Origin: Pseudoruegeria sp. SK021
Lineage (GTDB): Bacteria; Pseudomonadota; Alphaproteobacteria; Rhodobacterales; Rhodobacteraceae
NCBI RefSeq assembly: GCF_002119405.1
Contig: NZ_MTBG01000007.1
Location: 1-64,000 of the forward strand
Length of the DNA stretch: 64,000 bases
Reading direction: 5' to 3'
The position numbers and the translations under genes were made by a program. The first letter of the stretch is position 1. Each line of letters begins with the position of its first letter. The notes beneath the pieces are model-generated. The model was not told the origin of the DNA. It did no database searches and saw nothing but the letters and a program-made list of their open reading frames with translations. Shown one piece after another: positions 10,204 to 19,910 of the stretch.

Positions 10204-10863
10204 ATGACCGAAATTTCCGATCTGGAGCGGCGGCTGACCGGCGCGCTGGACCGCATGCGCAAGTCGCATCAAGCGACCCATGCGGCGGTAAAGGCCGCAC
10301 AAGCGCGGCTGGAGGCACAATCGACATCTGCAGTCGAAGTGCAAGCCGCGCTGCGTCAGGAGAGGGACAGTCTGGCCGAGGCCCTGACCGCGAGCGAAGC
10401 GCAGATCGAAGTGCTGCAAGACGAATTGGCATCCGCCCGCACCGAAGTAGAGGCCGTGACCGAAGCGCTTGAGGTCGAGCAGGGCAAGGTCGCCGCCATC
10501 ACAGAAGAGAGCGAGGCCGATAAGGCCGCTCTTGCTGGTCTGACCCGGGTGCAGGTGGCCGCGCAGGCCAGCGGCCGTCTGGGTGACTTGCAGGCGGGGG
10601 CATTGACCGAAGAAATGCAAGGCCGGATCACCGATCTTGAGATCGCACTGCAACAGTTGCAACTAGTAAACGGTCAGTTGCGCCGCAACAATGCTGCGCT
10701 TCGGGAATTCCATGAAGCCGGATTGCCGGACCCGGAACTGGTCAATGACAGTTTGAAAGCCGAGATCGAAGCCTTGCAGGCCGTCCGTGCGGCGGATCGC
10801 GCTGAAATCGACAGCGTCCTCGCGGCGCTGAAGTCGCTGGTAGAGGAAACTGAAGATGCCTGA
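10204..10863 (+). CDS. coiled-coil ZapA partner, ZauP-like candidate
   Basis: A 219-residue protein that is almost entirely heptad-repeat coiled coil (about 1-165), rich in Ala, Glu, Gln and Leu, with a conserved-looking patch 'LRRNNAALREFHEAGLPDP' and a second short coil. It overlaps zapA by eight bases, so the two are probably translationally coupled. In Caulobacter, ZauP is a coiled-coil protein encoded with ZapA that focuses the Z ring; position and architecture suggest this is its counterpart. Homology was not tested. ATG at 10204 has AAGGAAG upstream; an ATG at 10177 is also in frame. Confidence 0.65.
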   Translation: MTEISDLERRLTGALDRMRKSHQATHAAVKAAQARLEAQSTSAVEVQAALRQERDSLAEALTASEAQIEVLQDELASARTEVEAVTEALEVEQGKVAAITEESEADKAALAGLTRVQVAAQASGRLGDLQAGALTEEMQGRITDLEIALQQLQLVNGQLRRNNAALREFHEAGLPDPELVNDSLKAEIEALQAVRAADRAEIDSVLAALKSLVEETEDA

Positions 10864-11392
10864 AGTGAATATTTCCATCGGCGGACGGGTGTTCGAGGTG
10901 GCATGCCAAGAGGGCGAGCAGTCTTACTTGGAAGCGGCGGCAAAACTTCTGGACGCCGAGGCTGCGGTCATGGCCGAGCAGATCGGGCGCTTGCCGGAAA
11001 GCCGAATGCTGCTGATGGCTGGGTTGATGCTGGCCGATAAGGTCGTGGGCATTGACGACCAGATGGCCGATCTGACCGAGCAAGTGGCGCGGCGGGACGC
11101 GCTGATTGCGGACTTGAAGTCGCGGCCTCCGCAGCGGGTCGAGGTGCCAGTGATCCCGGCAGCGGTTGGCGCAACCATGGCCGATCTTGCCACGCGGGCC
11201 GAAGCGTTAGCGGCAGAAATGGAAGAAGGCGACGTGGAAGTGGCAGGCTTGTTGTCCGACATCGACGACCGGTCGCATGACGCGGCACCAATCCGTAATG
11301 GTGTTCAAGATGACGATCAAAACGGTGATCAAGGTGACGAGACCGCGCCATCAGACGAGGATGACGAGATCGAGGAAGACGCGGCGTCCTAA
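10856..11392 (+). CDS. zapA: cell division protein ZapA
   Basis: A 178-residue ZapA, an FtsZ-associated protein that bundles protofilaments at the division site. Residues 1-75 carry the family core: 'VNISIGGRVFEVAC', 'EQSYLEAAAKLLDAEA' and 'LMAGLMLADKV', followed by a coiled coil. The C-terminal 60 or so residues are an unusually long acidic tail (many D and E, 'DEDDEIEED'), which classical ZapA of about 100 residues lacks. It starts inside the upstream coiled-coil gene and ends 18 bp from convergent grxD. Confidence 0.85.
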   Translation: MPEVNISIGGRVFEVACQEGEQSYLEAAAKLLDAEAAVMAEQIGRLPESRMLLMAGLMLADKVVGIDDQMADLTEQVARRDALIADLKSRPPQRVEVPVIPAAVGATMADLATRAEALAAEMEEGDVEVAGLLSDIDDRSHDAAPIRNGVQDDDQNGDQGDETAPSDEDDEIEEDAAS

Positions 11393-11410
11393 GGGCGCCG
11401 CGCTTCAAGA

Positions 11411-11776
11411 TTAGGCGTTGGCTTCGCGGATTTTCGCGGCAGCTTCGGTGTCGAAGGTGATCTGCTTGGCGGACAAAAGCTGATCCAACTCACCGGAAAG
11501 GGTCATTTCGGTGATGATATCGCAGCCGCCGACAAACTCGCCCTTGATGTACAATTGCGGGATGGTCGGCCAATCCGAATAGTCCTTGATGCCCTGACGA
11601 ATGTCGGCGTTATCAAGGACATTCACATCAGTATAGTCGATGCCCATATAGTTCAGGACCCCGGCAACGCGGCTGGAAAACCCGCATTGCGGCATGGACT
11701 TGGTCCCTTTCATGAACAGGACCACGTCGTTCTTGGTCACTGTGTCCTTGATCTGGTCTTCGGCGGTAGTCGTCAT
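11411..11776 (-). CDS. grxD: monothiol glutaredoxin
   Basis: A 121-residue CGFS-type glutaredoxin that binds a [2Fe-2S] cluster with glutathione and works in Fe-S cluster delivery and iron sensing. The motif 'MPQCGFS' places the ligand cysteine at residue 31, followed by 'WPTIPQLYI' and 'GGCDI' that bind glutathione. AAGGAT precedes the ATG. It lies 75 bp downstream of bolA; Grx and BolA form a heterocomplex on a shared cluster, so the pairing supports the assignment. Confidence 0.95.
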   Translation of the reverse strand: MTTTAEDQIKDTVTKNDVVLFMKGTKSMPQCGFSSRVAGVLNYMGIDYTDVNVLDNADIRQGIKDYSDWPTIPQLYIKGEFVGGCDIITEMTLSGELDQLLSAKQITFDTEAAAKIREANA

Positions 11777-11851
11777 CTTGGTATCCTTGCGATGTCGGGC
11801 GACGCGGGCGTCGATAGTCGGAAGCGGGGGAATAGCTAACGTGTCCGGGCG

Positions 11852-12094
11852 TCAGTCCGGCACTTTTGTGGTCAGGGCCAGCGCGTGCAAATCACCATTG
11901 GCACCGTCCATTTTGCCCTTCAGGGCTGCGTAGACGGCGCGCTGCTGTTGCACCCGGTTCAGACCACGAAAACTTTCGTCGATGACCTCGGCTGCAAAAT
12001 GATTTCCATCGCCTGCCATATCGGTGATCGTGATCCGGGCGTCCGGGAAGCTTTGCTTCAGCAGGGCTTCGATTTCCTGGGCTTGCATGGGCAT
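11852..12094 (-). CDS. BolA family protein
   Basis: An 80-residue BolA-like protein. It shows 'IEALLKQSFPDA.ITI', 'GDGNHFAAEVI' and 'FRGLNRVQQQRAVYAAL', the class II KH-like fold of the family, with the histidine of the 'GNHF' stretch as the probable Fe-S ligand. It acts with monothiol glutaredoxin, encoded next, in iron-sulfur or iron homeostasis. The ATG at 12094 is preceded by AAGGAT. A second ATG six bases later is also possible. Confidence 0.92.
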   Translation of the reverse strand: MPMQAQEIEALLKQSFPDARITITDMAGDGNHFAAEVIDESFRGLNRVQQQRAVYAALKGKMDGANGDLHALALTTKVPD

Positions 12095-12205
12095 AGTACG
12101 GGGATCCTTCGTTGCCCCTTGAATGTAGGCCCGTCGCGCCGCGGCTGCAAGATCAGTTCCCAATCAGTTCCCAACACGACCGATTGCAGCGCGCCCCAAA
12201 AGATT

Positions 12206-12237
12206 AAGGCCCGGCGCCCTAGGGATCGCCGGGCCTT
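12206..12237 (-). terminator. probable terminator hairpin
   Basis: AAGGCCCGGCG / CGCCGGGCCTT, 11-bp perfect arms with a 10-nt loop, 49 bp downstream of the general stress protein gene on the minus strand, followed by AATCTTTT. The T run is short. Confidence 0.6.
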
Positions 12238-12286
12238 GGGTCCGTCAGGCCGTATTCACGCCGCGAGGCCAAGCTGTGCTGAGGAC

Positions 12287-12766
12287 TTAAAAGGTCACGG
12301 TACCCTGATGGCCCGCGTCGGGCTTATCGCCGGTGATATTGGCCTTGGCGATCTCATATAAAAAACGTGGTCCACCGCCGGGCGTGACCGAAACCTCGGC
12401 AGTGGCCGGGGTAAAGCGCAGAAGCCGAACATCCGGATCGGTCTGGCCGCCCTCGAACCACGCATCGGCGACGAAGTTCCAGACGTCGTCCAAGGTGTCA
12501 CGGTCAGCGGAATGGGCGAGGGTGCCGAACACATCGGCGTACAGGCCGGTGCTGGTATCCGCGATGACAAGTCGGGCCGGTTGCGGGCTGGTTTCAACGG
12601 CCACCGCCAAATCGGTACCCTTGGCGGTGATGAACCACACATCCCCGGGATGATCAGCGTCGATCTGCGGCGACATGGCGACCAGCCGGTTTTGGCTTTT
12701 GATCCCAAGCATTCCGGCCCGGACCTTGCTCATTCGATCCCAGAACTCGTGTTTCAGATCGGTCAT
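12287..12766 (-). CDS. general stress protein, PPOX-like flavin fold
   Basis: A 159-residue protein of the pyridoxamine 5'-phosphate oxidase-like split-barrel superfamily, general stress protein 26 group. It begins with 'EFWDRMSKVRAGMLG', continues with 'GDVWFITAKGTD' and 'YADVFGTL', and has 'FVADAWFEGGQTDPDV' towards the C-terminus, which is typical for the group. Members bind flavin or a related cofactor; the reaction is not established. AGGAG precedes the ATG at 12766. Followed by a hairpin terminator. Confidence 0.85.
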   Translation of the reverse strand: MTDLKHEFWDRMSKVRAGMLGIKSQNRLVAMSPQIDADHPGDVWFITAKGTDLAVAVETSPQPARLVIADTSTGLYADVFGTLAHSADRDTLDDVWNFVADAWFEGGQTDPDVRLLRFTPATAEVSVTPGGGPRFLYEIAKANITGDKPDAGHQGTVTF

Positions 12767-12837
12767 TAATGTGCTCCTCTGTCCATGGTGTTGGGGGTTC
12801 AACCATGGGCAGAGGGATTTGTTCCGGAGGGCTTTGG

Positions 12838-15003
12838 TCAGGTGACCGAGGCCGCAAAGCTGGTGCGATAGAGGTCGCGCAAGACCGTCAGATCGGCTTC
12901 CGATCCGCCCATGCGCACCTTGTCGCCGCCGAACCGGCCCACCGCATGAATGGACACGCCAGCCTGCGCCGCCGCCACAAACAGGCCTTCAGCGGCATCG
13001 AATATGCAGGACACAAGATAGCGCGCCTGATCTTCACCAAAAAGCTCGGCCATGTTTGCCGCATCCAGCGTGATGCCAATGTCGCCAGCTTCGGCCATTT
13101 CAAACGCCGCCATGGCGAGGCCGCCATCGGATAGGTCGGTTGCAGCCGTGATTAGGTGACGGTTGGCGCGCAGGAATTCGCCATGGCGCCGCTCGGCTTC
13201 CAGATCGACCGTTGGCGCGTCACCGTCTTCACGGTTGAACACCTCGGCCAACAGCGCCGACTGCCCCAGATGGCCATGGCTGTCGCCGATAACGAGGCCA
13301 AGATCGCCTGCGTTGGGGGCGGTGCCGATCACTTGGCTGGCATCCTCCAGCAGGCCGATTGCGCCGATGGTCGGGGTGGGCAAAATGGCGGTGCCGTCGG
13401 TTTCATTATAGAGGCTGACATTGCCCGACACGATGGGCATGTCGAGGGCCAGACAGGCCTCGCCGATGCCGCGGATCGCGCCGACGAACTGGCCCATGAC
13501 CTGCGGCTTTTCCGGGTTGCCAAAGTTCAGGTTGTCGGTCGAGGCCAACGGCAATGCGCCTACGGCGCTGAGGTTGCGATAGGCTTCGGCCACGGCCTGT
13601 TTGCCGCCCTCATAGGGATTGGCAAGCACGTAGCGCGGGGTCACATCGCTGGTAAAGGCCACGGCTTTGTTGGTTCCGTGGATCCGCACCAAGCCCGCCC
13701 CAAGGCCGGGAGTGCGAATGGTGTCGCCCATGACAGATTGGTCATATTGCTCATAGACCCAATGCTTGGAGGCATAGTTGGGGCTGGACAGCAGCGCGGT
13801 CAACGCGTCGATCGCATCAACCTCTGGGATCGGCTCCATATCCTCTGGGGCCGGGGTTTCCACCCAAGGGCGGTCATATTCTGGCGCCGTGCCGGACAGG
13901 GCTTTTAGCGGCAGATCGGCTTTGATCTCGCCGTTCAGTTCCACAAGGAAGCGGTCCTCGGCAATGGTGTGGCCGACGATGGCAAAGTCGAGGTCCCATT
14001 TATCAAAGACGGCCCGGGCCAGATCTTCGCGGTCGGGGTTCAGGACCATGAGCATTCGCTCTTGGCTTTCCGACAGCATCATCTCGTAGGCCGACATGGC
14101 ATTTTCACGCACTGGCACCTGATCAAGGATCAGGTGAATGCCAAGGTTGCCCTTATCGCCCATTTCGACCGCCGAGCAGGTCAAGCCGGCGGCGCCCATG
14201 TCTTGGATGGAAATCACCGCCCCGGTCTGCATCAGCTCAAGGCAGGCTTCCATCAGGCATTTTTCGGTGAACGGATCGCCGACTTGCACGGTGGGGCGCT
14301 TTTCTTCGATGGTGTCGTCAAATTCAGCGCTGGCCATGGTCGCGCCGCCGACGCCATCACGCCCGGTTTTTGCACCAAGATAGACGACGGGCATGCCGAC
14401 GCCGGACGCCGCCGAGTAAAAAATCGCATCGGCATCCGCGAGGCCCGCTGCAAAGGCATTGACCAAACAGTTGCCGTTATACGCGGCGTGAAAGCGCACT
14501 TCGCCGCCAACGGTGGGGACGCCAAAGCAATTGCCGTAACCGCCGATGCCCGCCACGACGCCATGAACAAGCTGCGAGGTCTTCGGGTGGGACTTTTCGC
14601 CAAAGCTAAGCGAATTCATCGCCGCGATCGGGCGGGCGCCCATGGTAAAGACGTCGCGCAGGATCCCGCCCATACCGGTTGCTGCGCCTTGATAGGGCTC
14701 AATGTAAGACGGGTGGTTGTGGCTTTCCATCTTAAACACGATGGCCTGTCCATCGCCGATATCCACCACCCCCGCATTCTCACCCGGCCCACAAATCACT
14801 TGCGGTCCGGTGGTTGGCAGGGTGCGCAGCCATTTCTTCGACGATTTATAGGAGCAATGCTCGTTCCACATGGCGGAAAAAATCCCCAACTCGGTAAAGC
14901 TGGGTACGCGGCCAAGCAGGTCGAGGATGCGCGCATACTCTTCGGGATTGATCCCGTGGCTGGCGATAAGGTCTTCGGTGATCTGGGGCTCGGAAAGCGG
15001 CAT
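12838..15003 (-). CDS. purL: phosphoribosylformylglycinamidine synthase subunit PurL
   Basis: A 721-residue small-type PurL, which with PurQ (glutaminase) and PurS converts FGAR to FGAM using ATP and glutamine, the fourth step of purine synthesis. The motifs '[15 protein letters not shown]', '[20 protein letters not shown]', '[19 protein letters not shown]' and '[16 protein letters not shown]' are the ATP and substrate loops of the family. purC, purS and purQ lie 25 kb away at 40.1-41.8 kb, so this enzyme's genes are split. No good Shine-Dalgarno is seen, but the N-terminus fits the family. Confidence 0.97.
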   Translation of the reverse strand: MPLSEPQITEDLIASHGINPEEYARILDLLGRVPSFTELGIFSAMWNEHCSYKSSKKWLRTLPTTGPQVICGPGENAGVVDIGDGQAIVFKMESHNHPSYIEPYQGAATGMGGILRDVFTMGARPIAAMNSLSFGEKSHPKTSQLVHGVVAGIGGYGNCFGVPTVGGEVRFHAAYNGNCLVNAFAAGLADADAIFYSAASGVGMPVVYLGAKTGRDGVGGATMASAEFDDTIEEKRPTVQVGDPFTEKCLMEACLELMQTGAVISIQDMGAAGLTCSAVEMGDKGNLGIHLILDQVPVRENAMSAYEMMLSESQERMLMVLNPDREDLARAVFDKWDLDFAIVGHTIAEDRFLVELNGEIKADLPLKALSGTAPEYDRPWVETPAPEDMEPIPEVDAIDALTALLSSPNYASKHWVYEQYDQSVMGDTIRTPGLGAGLVRIHGTNKAVAFTSDVTPRYVLANPYEGGKQAVAEAYRNLSAVGALPLASTDNLNFGNPEKPQVMGQFVGAIRGIGEACLALDMPIVSGNVSLYNETDGTAILPTPTIGAIGLLEDASQVIGTAPNAGDLGLVIGDSHGHLGQSALLAEVFNREDGDAPTVDLEAERRHGEFLRANRHLITAATDLSDGGLAMAAFEMAEAGDIGITLDAANMAELFGEDQARYLVSCIFDAAEGLFVAAAQAGVSIHAVGRFGGDKVRMGGSEADLTVLRDLYRTSFAASVT

Positions 15004-15390
15004 CTTGGGACCCGTTCTGGTTATGACGGGGGCTTCTTATGACATGGGAGGGCCAAGGGCAAAGCGCAAATCGGCGCGTGCCCAGTCAAGCGTATGATCT
15101 GGCCCGCAGGAATGTGGCTGTCAGCTGTTAAAAAACTGCCTCAAATGGATGCGGTCCACTGCGTAGAAACCGTGCATGAAGCGCGGGCAGGGTGCGTGGC
15201 GCAAAAAAAAGGCCGAGACAATGCTCGGCCTAAGTCCAACAGGGAGGTAGAAAAGGAAGGATTACTTCACTCTTCTGACCCCGAACTAGTCACGCAAGGT
15301 TGGGCAATCAAGGATAAACATGCCGCAAAGACAGCATGACAGGTATGCACTGACTGCATAGAGGGGCCCGGACGGGGATTCTTACGCTGC
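15004..15390. other. intergenic region between purL and the LysR gene
   Basis: About 390 bp. It holds the purL upstream region and the LysR gene terminator (15203-15230). An 81-codon open frame at 15094-15339 spans the terminator and has no family resemblance, so I do not call it. I see no purine riboswitch in front of purL. Confidence 0.5.
15203..15230 (-). terminator. rho-independent terminator of the LysR gene
   Basis: GGCCGAG / CTCGGCC hairpin at 15211-15230 followed on the minus strand by eight T residues (15210-15203). It lies 160 bp after the LysR stop codon. Confidence 0.8.
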
Positions 15391-16284
15391 CTAATCCTGC
15401 GTCACGCGTCGGGTTTGGGCCAGTTCTTCCAACACGAAATCCCGAAATGCGCCAATACGTTTCGATTGCCGAAGCTCTTCGGGATAGGCGAGGAACACCG
15501 GAACTTCCGAGCTTTGGAAGTCTGGTAAGACTCTGACAAGAGTTGGAAAATCTTCGATGATGTAGTTTGGAAGAACGCCAATTCCCAAGTCATTGATGAC
15601 CGCTTGCAGCACCCCGAAATAATTATTGACTGTCAAGAGCGAGGTGATGTCATCGGCCAGCAATGTCTGCACCATTTGCGCGGCGGCTGTGACCTGAACA
15701 CTTTTCGGATTTTGACAGATCAGGCGGTGGTGTCTCATATCTGTCACGGTTTCGGGGGTTCCCCGCGCGGCCAAATATTTCGGCGACGCATAGAGCCGCA
15801 TTTGCACATTCATAAGGCGTTTGCGCACGAGGTCGGCTTGGCTGGGCTCTTTCATTCGGATCGCGACATCGGCTTCACGCATGGGAAGGTCGAGAACGCG
15901 TTCTTCGAGCATCAGGTCGATTTTCAGATTCGGGAACCGTTCGAACAGTTTGGACAGGCGCGGCGCAAGCCATAAGGACCCGAAGCCGGTCGTGGTCGTG
16001 ACCCGCAATTCACCGAACACTTCTTCCTCGCTGTCGCGAATGCGTGCGGCCGCTGTATCAAGGCGCTTGGCCATAGCCACCGTGGCGTCGAACAGCAACT
16101 CCCCTTGTTCGGTCAGAATCAACCCGCGCGCGTGGCGGTGGAACAGGGTGGTGTTCAGACTGGTTTCCAAGCCACGAATTTGGCGGCTGACAGCCGATTG
16201 CGACAGGTGAAGCGCATCCCCTGCATGGGTCAGGCTGCCCGCATCGGCGACAGCATGAAAAATCCGTAATTTGTCCCAGTCCAT
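15391..16284 (-). CDS. LysR family transcriptional regulator
   Basis: A 297-residue LysR-type regulator. The N-terminal winged helix-turn-helix (about 1-62) reads 'MDWDKLRIFHAVADAGSLT' with 'LHLSQSAVSRQI', and the rest is the periplasmic-binding-like effector domain ('GFGSLWLAPRLSKLFERFP', 'DVAIRM'). ATG 16284 has GAGGA at a good distance and gives the usual N-terminus; the frame is open to 16338. The effector and targets are not clear; purL next door is on the same strand, and no divergent target directly abuts it. Confidence 0.9.
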   Translation of the reverse strand: MDWDKLRIFHAVADAGSLTHAGDALHLSQSAVSRQIRGLETSLNTTLFHRHARGLILTEQGELLFDATVAMAKRLDTAAARIRDSEEEVFGELRVTTTTGFGSLWLAPRLSKLFERFPNLKIDLMLEERVLDLPMREADVAIRMKEPSQADLVRKRLMNVQMRLYASPKYLAARGTPETVTDMRHHRLICQNPKSVQVTAAAQMVQTLLADDITSLLTVNNYFGVLQAVINDLGIGVLPNYIIEDFPTLVRVLPDFQSSEVPVFLAYPEELRQSKRIGAFRDFVLEELAQTRRVTQD

Positions 16285-16687
16285 GGGGTCCTCACTTGTA
16301 ACGCCCTTCCCGACATCACGATATCGGGATCTGCTCATAGTATCCGATCATGGCTGTAACACCTATCTTGCCGTCCTAGAAGTCACGGAGTCGTTGCTGA
16401 CATGATACGGTTTTCGATCTGCCCCATTTTACACATTTGAAATTCTGTGATTTTTCGCGCCGTCGGTCCTTTAATCCGCAATCGAACCCGACATCGGTGG
16501 ATTGCCCCGTGGCTGGTTTGTGCAGCAACGCGGGGGCCGGCGCCGGCGGGTGCTTTTAATACGCCTTGCGTTACCACCCGAGGATCGCGACATTTTTGGC
16601 ATCGTACCGGCCTGACGCTCTGTCTTGATAGTTGGCCATTCGAAGTGATATTCGATCGCACCGGCGTGCCGTTCCTAGGGAGAGTCC
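16285..16687. other. intergenic region between LysR and acyltransferase genes
   Basis: About 400 bp between divergent genes, so it should hold both promoters. A GC-rich inverted repeat (CCGGCGCCGG) lies near 16538-16547. Overlapping open frames on both strands (16383-16661 minus, 16447-16704 plus) have no family resemblance. I see no RNA gene. Confidence 0.45.
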
Positions 16688-17566
16688 ATGAAGCACCGTC
16701 ATGAAGTCGCGCGCGAAATCAGCTATGCCCACGGCGCCCAGACGCGCAGCGGTCGGGTGATGATCCGCGCTTTGGAAAATGCGACCGGGCGGCTCAAACT
16801 GATCCGGCAGGCCCGAGGATATGAAGACGAGGTCGCCTGCGGGCGCGACTTCTGGGAGGTGATGGCCGAACGGTATGGGCTGAGCATCAATGTGATCGGC
16901 GGCAGCTTGGACAGCATCCCGCGCGAAGGGCCGCTTGTGCTGGTTGCCAATCACCCATTCGGCATTTGTGACGGGCTGATCATGGGGCTGATCCTGTCCA
17001 AACTGCGCGGCGATTTCCGTATCCTGGCCCATAAGGTGTTTCGCAAGGCGGCGGATCTGGATCGGGTGATCTTGCCGATCTCGTTCGATGAAACGCGCGA
17101 GGCGATGCAGCAGAACCTCGACACCCGCAAGGCCGCCCTCGGCTTTCTGGCGCAAGGCGGCGCGATTGGCATTTTTCCGGGTGGGACCGTCTCGACCTCG
17201 GCGAAGCCGTTTTCCGAACCCTTGGATCCCGGCTGGCGCGGTTTTACCGCCCGGATGATCGCTCGGTCGCCGGCGCATGTGGTGCCGATCTATTTCAGCG
17301 GCCACAATTCCCGGATGTTTCAGGTTGCCAGTCATCTGCACAACACCTTGCGGTTGGGTCTGTTGATCAAGGAATTCAATGCCCGCGTGAACAAGCCGGT
17401 GGATGTGGTGATCGGCCAGCCCATCGATCGCACCGCGCTGGATCGCCACGCGCGCGACACCCGTGCGATGATGGACTTTCTGCGCAGCGAGACCTACAAG
17501 CTGTCATCTGTTCCGGGCCGGGAATTCGGCTACGGATTCGAATTCGAAGACAGGTATAAACAGTAG
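16688..17566 (+). CDS. lysophospholipid acyltransferase family protein
   Basis: A 292-residue acyltransferase of the PlsC superfamily. The catalytic block is 'VANHPFGICDG' near residue 80, the form seen in hemolysin/ornithine-lipid-type acyltransferases, and 'GIFPGGTVS' is the acceptor-binding block. It likely transfers an acyl chain to a lysolipid (phospholipid or aminolipid) at the inner membrane; the acceptor is not decided by sequence. GGGAGAG precedes the ATG. Its stop codon directly abuts the murI start, so the two are co-transcribed. Confidence 0.85.
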   Translation: MKHRHEVAREISYAHGAQTRSGRVMIRALENATGRLKLIRQARGYEDEVACGRDFWEVMAERYGLSINVIGGSLDSIPREGPLVLVANHPFGICDGLIMGLILSKLRGDFRILAHKVFRKAADLDRVILPISFDETREAMQQNLDTRKAALGFLAQGGAIGIFPGGTVSTSAKPFSEPLDPGWRGFTARMIARSPAHVVPIYFSGHNSRMFQVASHLHNTLRLGLLIKEFNARVNKPVDVVIGQPIDRTALDRHARDTRAMMDFLRSETYKLSSVPGREFGYGFEFEDRYKQ

Positions 17567-18379
17567 ATGGCGGTTGGCATATTCGACTCCGGGCTTGGCG
17601 GATTGACAGTACTGGATGCGGTGTCGCGGCGGTTGCCCGAGGTGCCGTTCGTCTATCTGGGCGACAACGCCAATGCGCCCTACGGGGTTCGCAGCGCCGA
17701 TGAAATCCACGCCCTGACCGTGGCCGGGGTGAACCGCCTGTGGCAGGCGGGCTGCGATCTGGTGATTTTGGCCTGTAACACCGCCTCGGCGGCGGCGCTG
17801 CGCCGCATGCAGGAGGCCGGGGTGCCGCAGGGAAAGCGCGTGCTGGGCGTGATGGTGCCGCTGATCGAGGCCTTGACCGAACGGCAATGGGGCGACAACT
17901 CGCCGCCGCGCGAGGTCGCCCTGAAAAACGTGGCCCTGTTCGCAACGCCTGCCACGGTCTCCAGCCGGGCGTTTCAACGCGAATTGGCGTTTCGCGCCAT
18001 CGGGGTGGATGTGGAAGCCCAGCCATGCGGTGGCGTTGTCGATGCGATCGAATCTGGAGATGAAATATTGGCCGAGGCATTGGTGCAAAGCCATGTCGAG
18101 GCCTTGAAGCGCCGGATGCCGTTTCCCGAGGCCGCAGTGCTTGGCTGCACCCATTATCCGTTGATGGCGGCCGCATTTCAGTCGGCGCTTGGCGCAGATG
18201 TCCGGGTCTATTCCCAAGCCGATCTGGTCGCGGCCAGCCTAGAAGATTATTTGCGCCGGCATCCGGGGATGCTGGGAACCGGTCCAGCCCCGATGTTCCT
18301 GACCACCGGCGATCCGGCGAAGGTGTCGAACAAGGCGACCCTTTTCTTGCGCCGCAAGATCACCTTTCAGGCTGCGTGA
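17567..18379 (+). CDS. murI: glutamate racemase
   Basis: A 270-residue MurI, which makes D-glutamate for peptidoglycan. It has '[13 protein letters not shown]' at the N-terminus, '[11 protein letters not shown]', the first catalytic cysteine in 'LACNTASA' and the second in 'LGCTHYPLM'. The ATG follows the acyltransferase stop with no gap, indicating translational coupling. argC starts 54 bp downstream on the same strand. Confidence 0.95.
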   Translation: MAVGIFDSGLGGLTVLDAVSRRLPEVPFVYLGDNANAPYGVRSADEIHALTVAGVNRLWQAGCDLVILACNTASAAALRRMQEAGVPQGKRVLGVMVPLIEALTERQWGDNSPPREVALKNVALFATPATVSSRAFQRELAFRAIGVDVEAQPCGGVVDAIESGDEILAEALVQSHVEALKRRMPFPEAAVLGCTHYPLMAAAFQSALGADVRVYSQADLVAASLEDYLRRHPGMLGTGPAPMFLTTGDPAKVSNKATLFLRRKITFQAA

Positions 18380-18433
18380 TTGCAGCCGCAGGCCGCGCGC
18401 CTTAAATACATCGTACCAAACAGGAGACTGCGC

Positions 18434-19462
18434 ATGACCCACAGGATCGCCATTTTGGGCGCCAGCGGCTATACGGGGGCTGAGCTGGTCCGACTGATCG
18501 CCACGCATCCCACAATGCAGATCAAGGCCTTGTCTGCCGATCGTAAGGCAGGGATGGAAATGGGGCAGGTGTTTCCACATCTTCGCCATCTGGACCTGCC
18601 GTCATTGGTCACCATTTCCGAGATCGATTTCAGTGCGATTGATCTGGTGTTCTGTGCACTTCCTCATGTGACGTCTCAAAGCGTTATCAGTGAGTTGCCT
18701 CGTCACGTTAAAGTGGTCGACCTGTCCGCTGATTTCCGGCTGCGCGACCCTGAGGCCTATCGGAAGTGGTACGGTAAGGCCCATGATGCTGTCGACCTGC
18801 AAGCCGAGGCTGTCTATGGGTTGACCGAGTTTTACCGCGAAGAGATCAAGACTGCGCGCCTGGTGGCAGGTACCGGATGCAACGCGGCGACCGGACAGTT
18901 CGCGCTGCGTCCGCTGATCGCAGCCGGGGTGATCGATCTGGACGACATCATCATCGACCTGAAAGCCGGGGTGTCCGGGGCCGGGCGGTCGTTGAAAGAG
19001 AACCTGCTGCACGCTGAATTGTCTGAAGGCACCCATGCCTATGCGGCGGGCGGCACCCACCGGCATCTGGGCGAGTTCGATCAGGAATTTTCGAAACTGG
19101 CCGGGCGACCTGTCGAGGTTCAGTTCACGCCGCATCTGATACCCGCCAACCGGGGCATTCTGGCGACGGTCTATGTGCGCGGCGATGCCGACACGCTGCA
19201 CGCGACGCTGGCGCAGGCCTATGCGGACGAGCCGTTCGTGGTGGTGTTGCCCAAGGGCGAGCTGCCATCGACCCGGCATGTGCGGGGATCGAATTTCGTC
19301 CATCTTGGCGTGGTCGCTGACCGGCGAGACGGGCGTGCCCTGATCGTGGCGGCGTTGGATAACCTGACCAAAGGATCGTCGGGCCAAGCGCTTCAGAATG
19401 CCAATCTGATGTTGGGAGAAGACGAGACCGCCGGTCTGATGCTGGCCCCGGTCTTTCCTTGA
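18434..19462 (+). CDS. argC: N-acetyl-gamma-glutamyl-phosphate reductase
   Basis: A 342-residue type 1 ArgC, the NADPH-dependent third step of arginine synthesis. The Rossmann motif '[15 protein letters not shown]' is at residues 6-20, the catalytic cysteine is Cys149 in 'GTGCNAATG', and '[10 protein letters not shown]' is the substrate loop. AGGAG lies eight bases before ATG 18434, which is why the longer in-frame start at 18380 is not used. ccmE follows after 4 bp. Confidence 0.97.
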   Translation: MTHRIAILGASGYTGAELVRLIATHPTMQIKALSADRKAGMEMGQVFPHLRHLDLPSLVTISEIDFSAIDLVFCALPHVTSQSVISELPRHVKVVDLSADFRLRDPEAYRKWYGKAHDAVDLQAEAVYGLTEFYREEIKTARLVAGTGCNAATGQFALRPLIAAGVIDLDDIIIDLKAGVSGAGRSLKENLLHAELSEGTHAYAAGGTHRHLGEFDQEFSKLAGRPVEVQFTPHLIPANRGILATVYVRGDADTLHATLAQAYADEPFVVVLPKGELPSTRHVRGSNFVHLGVVADRRDGRALIVAALDNLTKGSSGQALQNANLMLGEDETAGLMLAPVFP

Positions 19463-19466
19463 CGTT

Positions 19467-19910
19467 ATGAAAACACTGAAAAAACAGCGCCGTATTCAAT
19501 TGATCGTTGTGGCAAGCATCGCGCTTGCCGCGGCGACGGGCTTGGTTGGCTATGCTATGCGCGACGGCATCAACTATTTCCGCAGCCCCAGTCAGATCGC
19601 GGAATCGCCGCCCCACCCGGGCGAGCGATTTCGGATCGGGGGGCTGGTTGAAACCGGGACATTGGTGCGCGGCCAAGGCAAAACGGTGACGTTCGAAGTG
19701 ACCGATGGCGGCGCAAACATTCCGGTGAGTTACACGGGCGTATTGCCGGATTTGTTCGAAGAAGGCCAAGGCATGGTCGGCACGGGATATTACGTCGACG
19801 GCGTGTTTGCCGCGACTGAAATTCTGGCCAAGCATGACGAAACCTACATGCCAAAAGAGGTGATTGATGCGCTGAAAGCGCAAGGCACCTATAAAGAGAC
19901 TGACAGCTAA
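19467..19910 (+). CDS. ccmE: cytochrome c maturation heme chaperone CcmE
   Basis: A 147-residue periplasmic heme chaperone with an N-terminal membrane anchor (about 10-28) and an OB fold. The histidine that binds heme covalently is His123 in 'AKHDETYMP'. It receives heme from CcmCD and passes it to the CcmFH heme lyase, whose genes follow 375 bp downstream. Only 4 bp separate it from argC, so it is probably in the same transcript. Confidence 0.97.
   Translation: MKTLKKQRRIQLIVVASIALAAATGLVGYAMRDGINYFRSPSQIAESPPHPGERFRIGGLVETGTLVRGQGKTVTFEVTDGGANIPVSYTGVLPDLFEEGQGMVGTGYYVDGVFAATEILAKHDETYMPKEVIDALKAQGTYKETDS

Noticed and set aside
13969-15042. 357-codon plus-strand frame opposite purL
   Set aside because: Antisense shadow of a well-conserved gene, His/Asp/Gly-rich without domain motifs.
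15094-15339. 81-codon plus-strand frame between purL and LysR genes
   Set aside because: Crosses a clear terminator, no family resemblance.
16383-16704. Overlapping open frames on both strands in the LysR/acyltransferase gap, and a TCGAACCC string like a tRNA T arm
   Set aside because: No conserved pattern in the proteins; the flanking bases do not form a T stem, so no tRNA.
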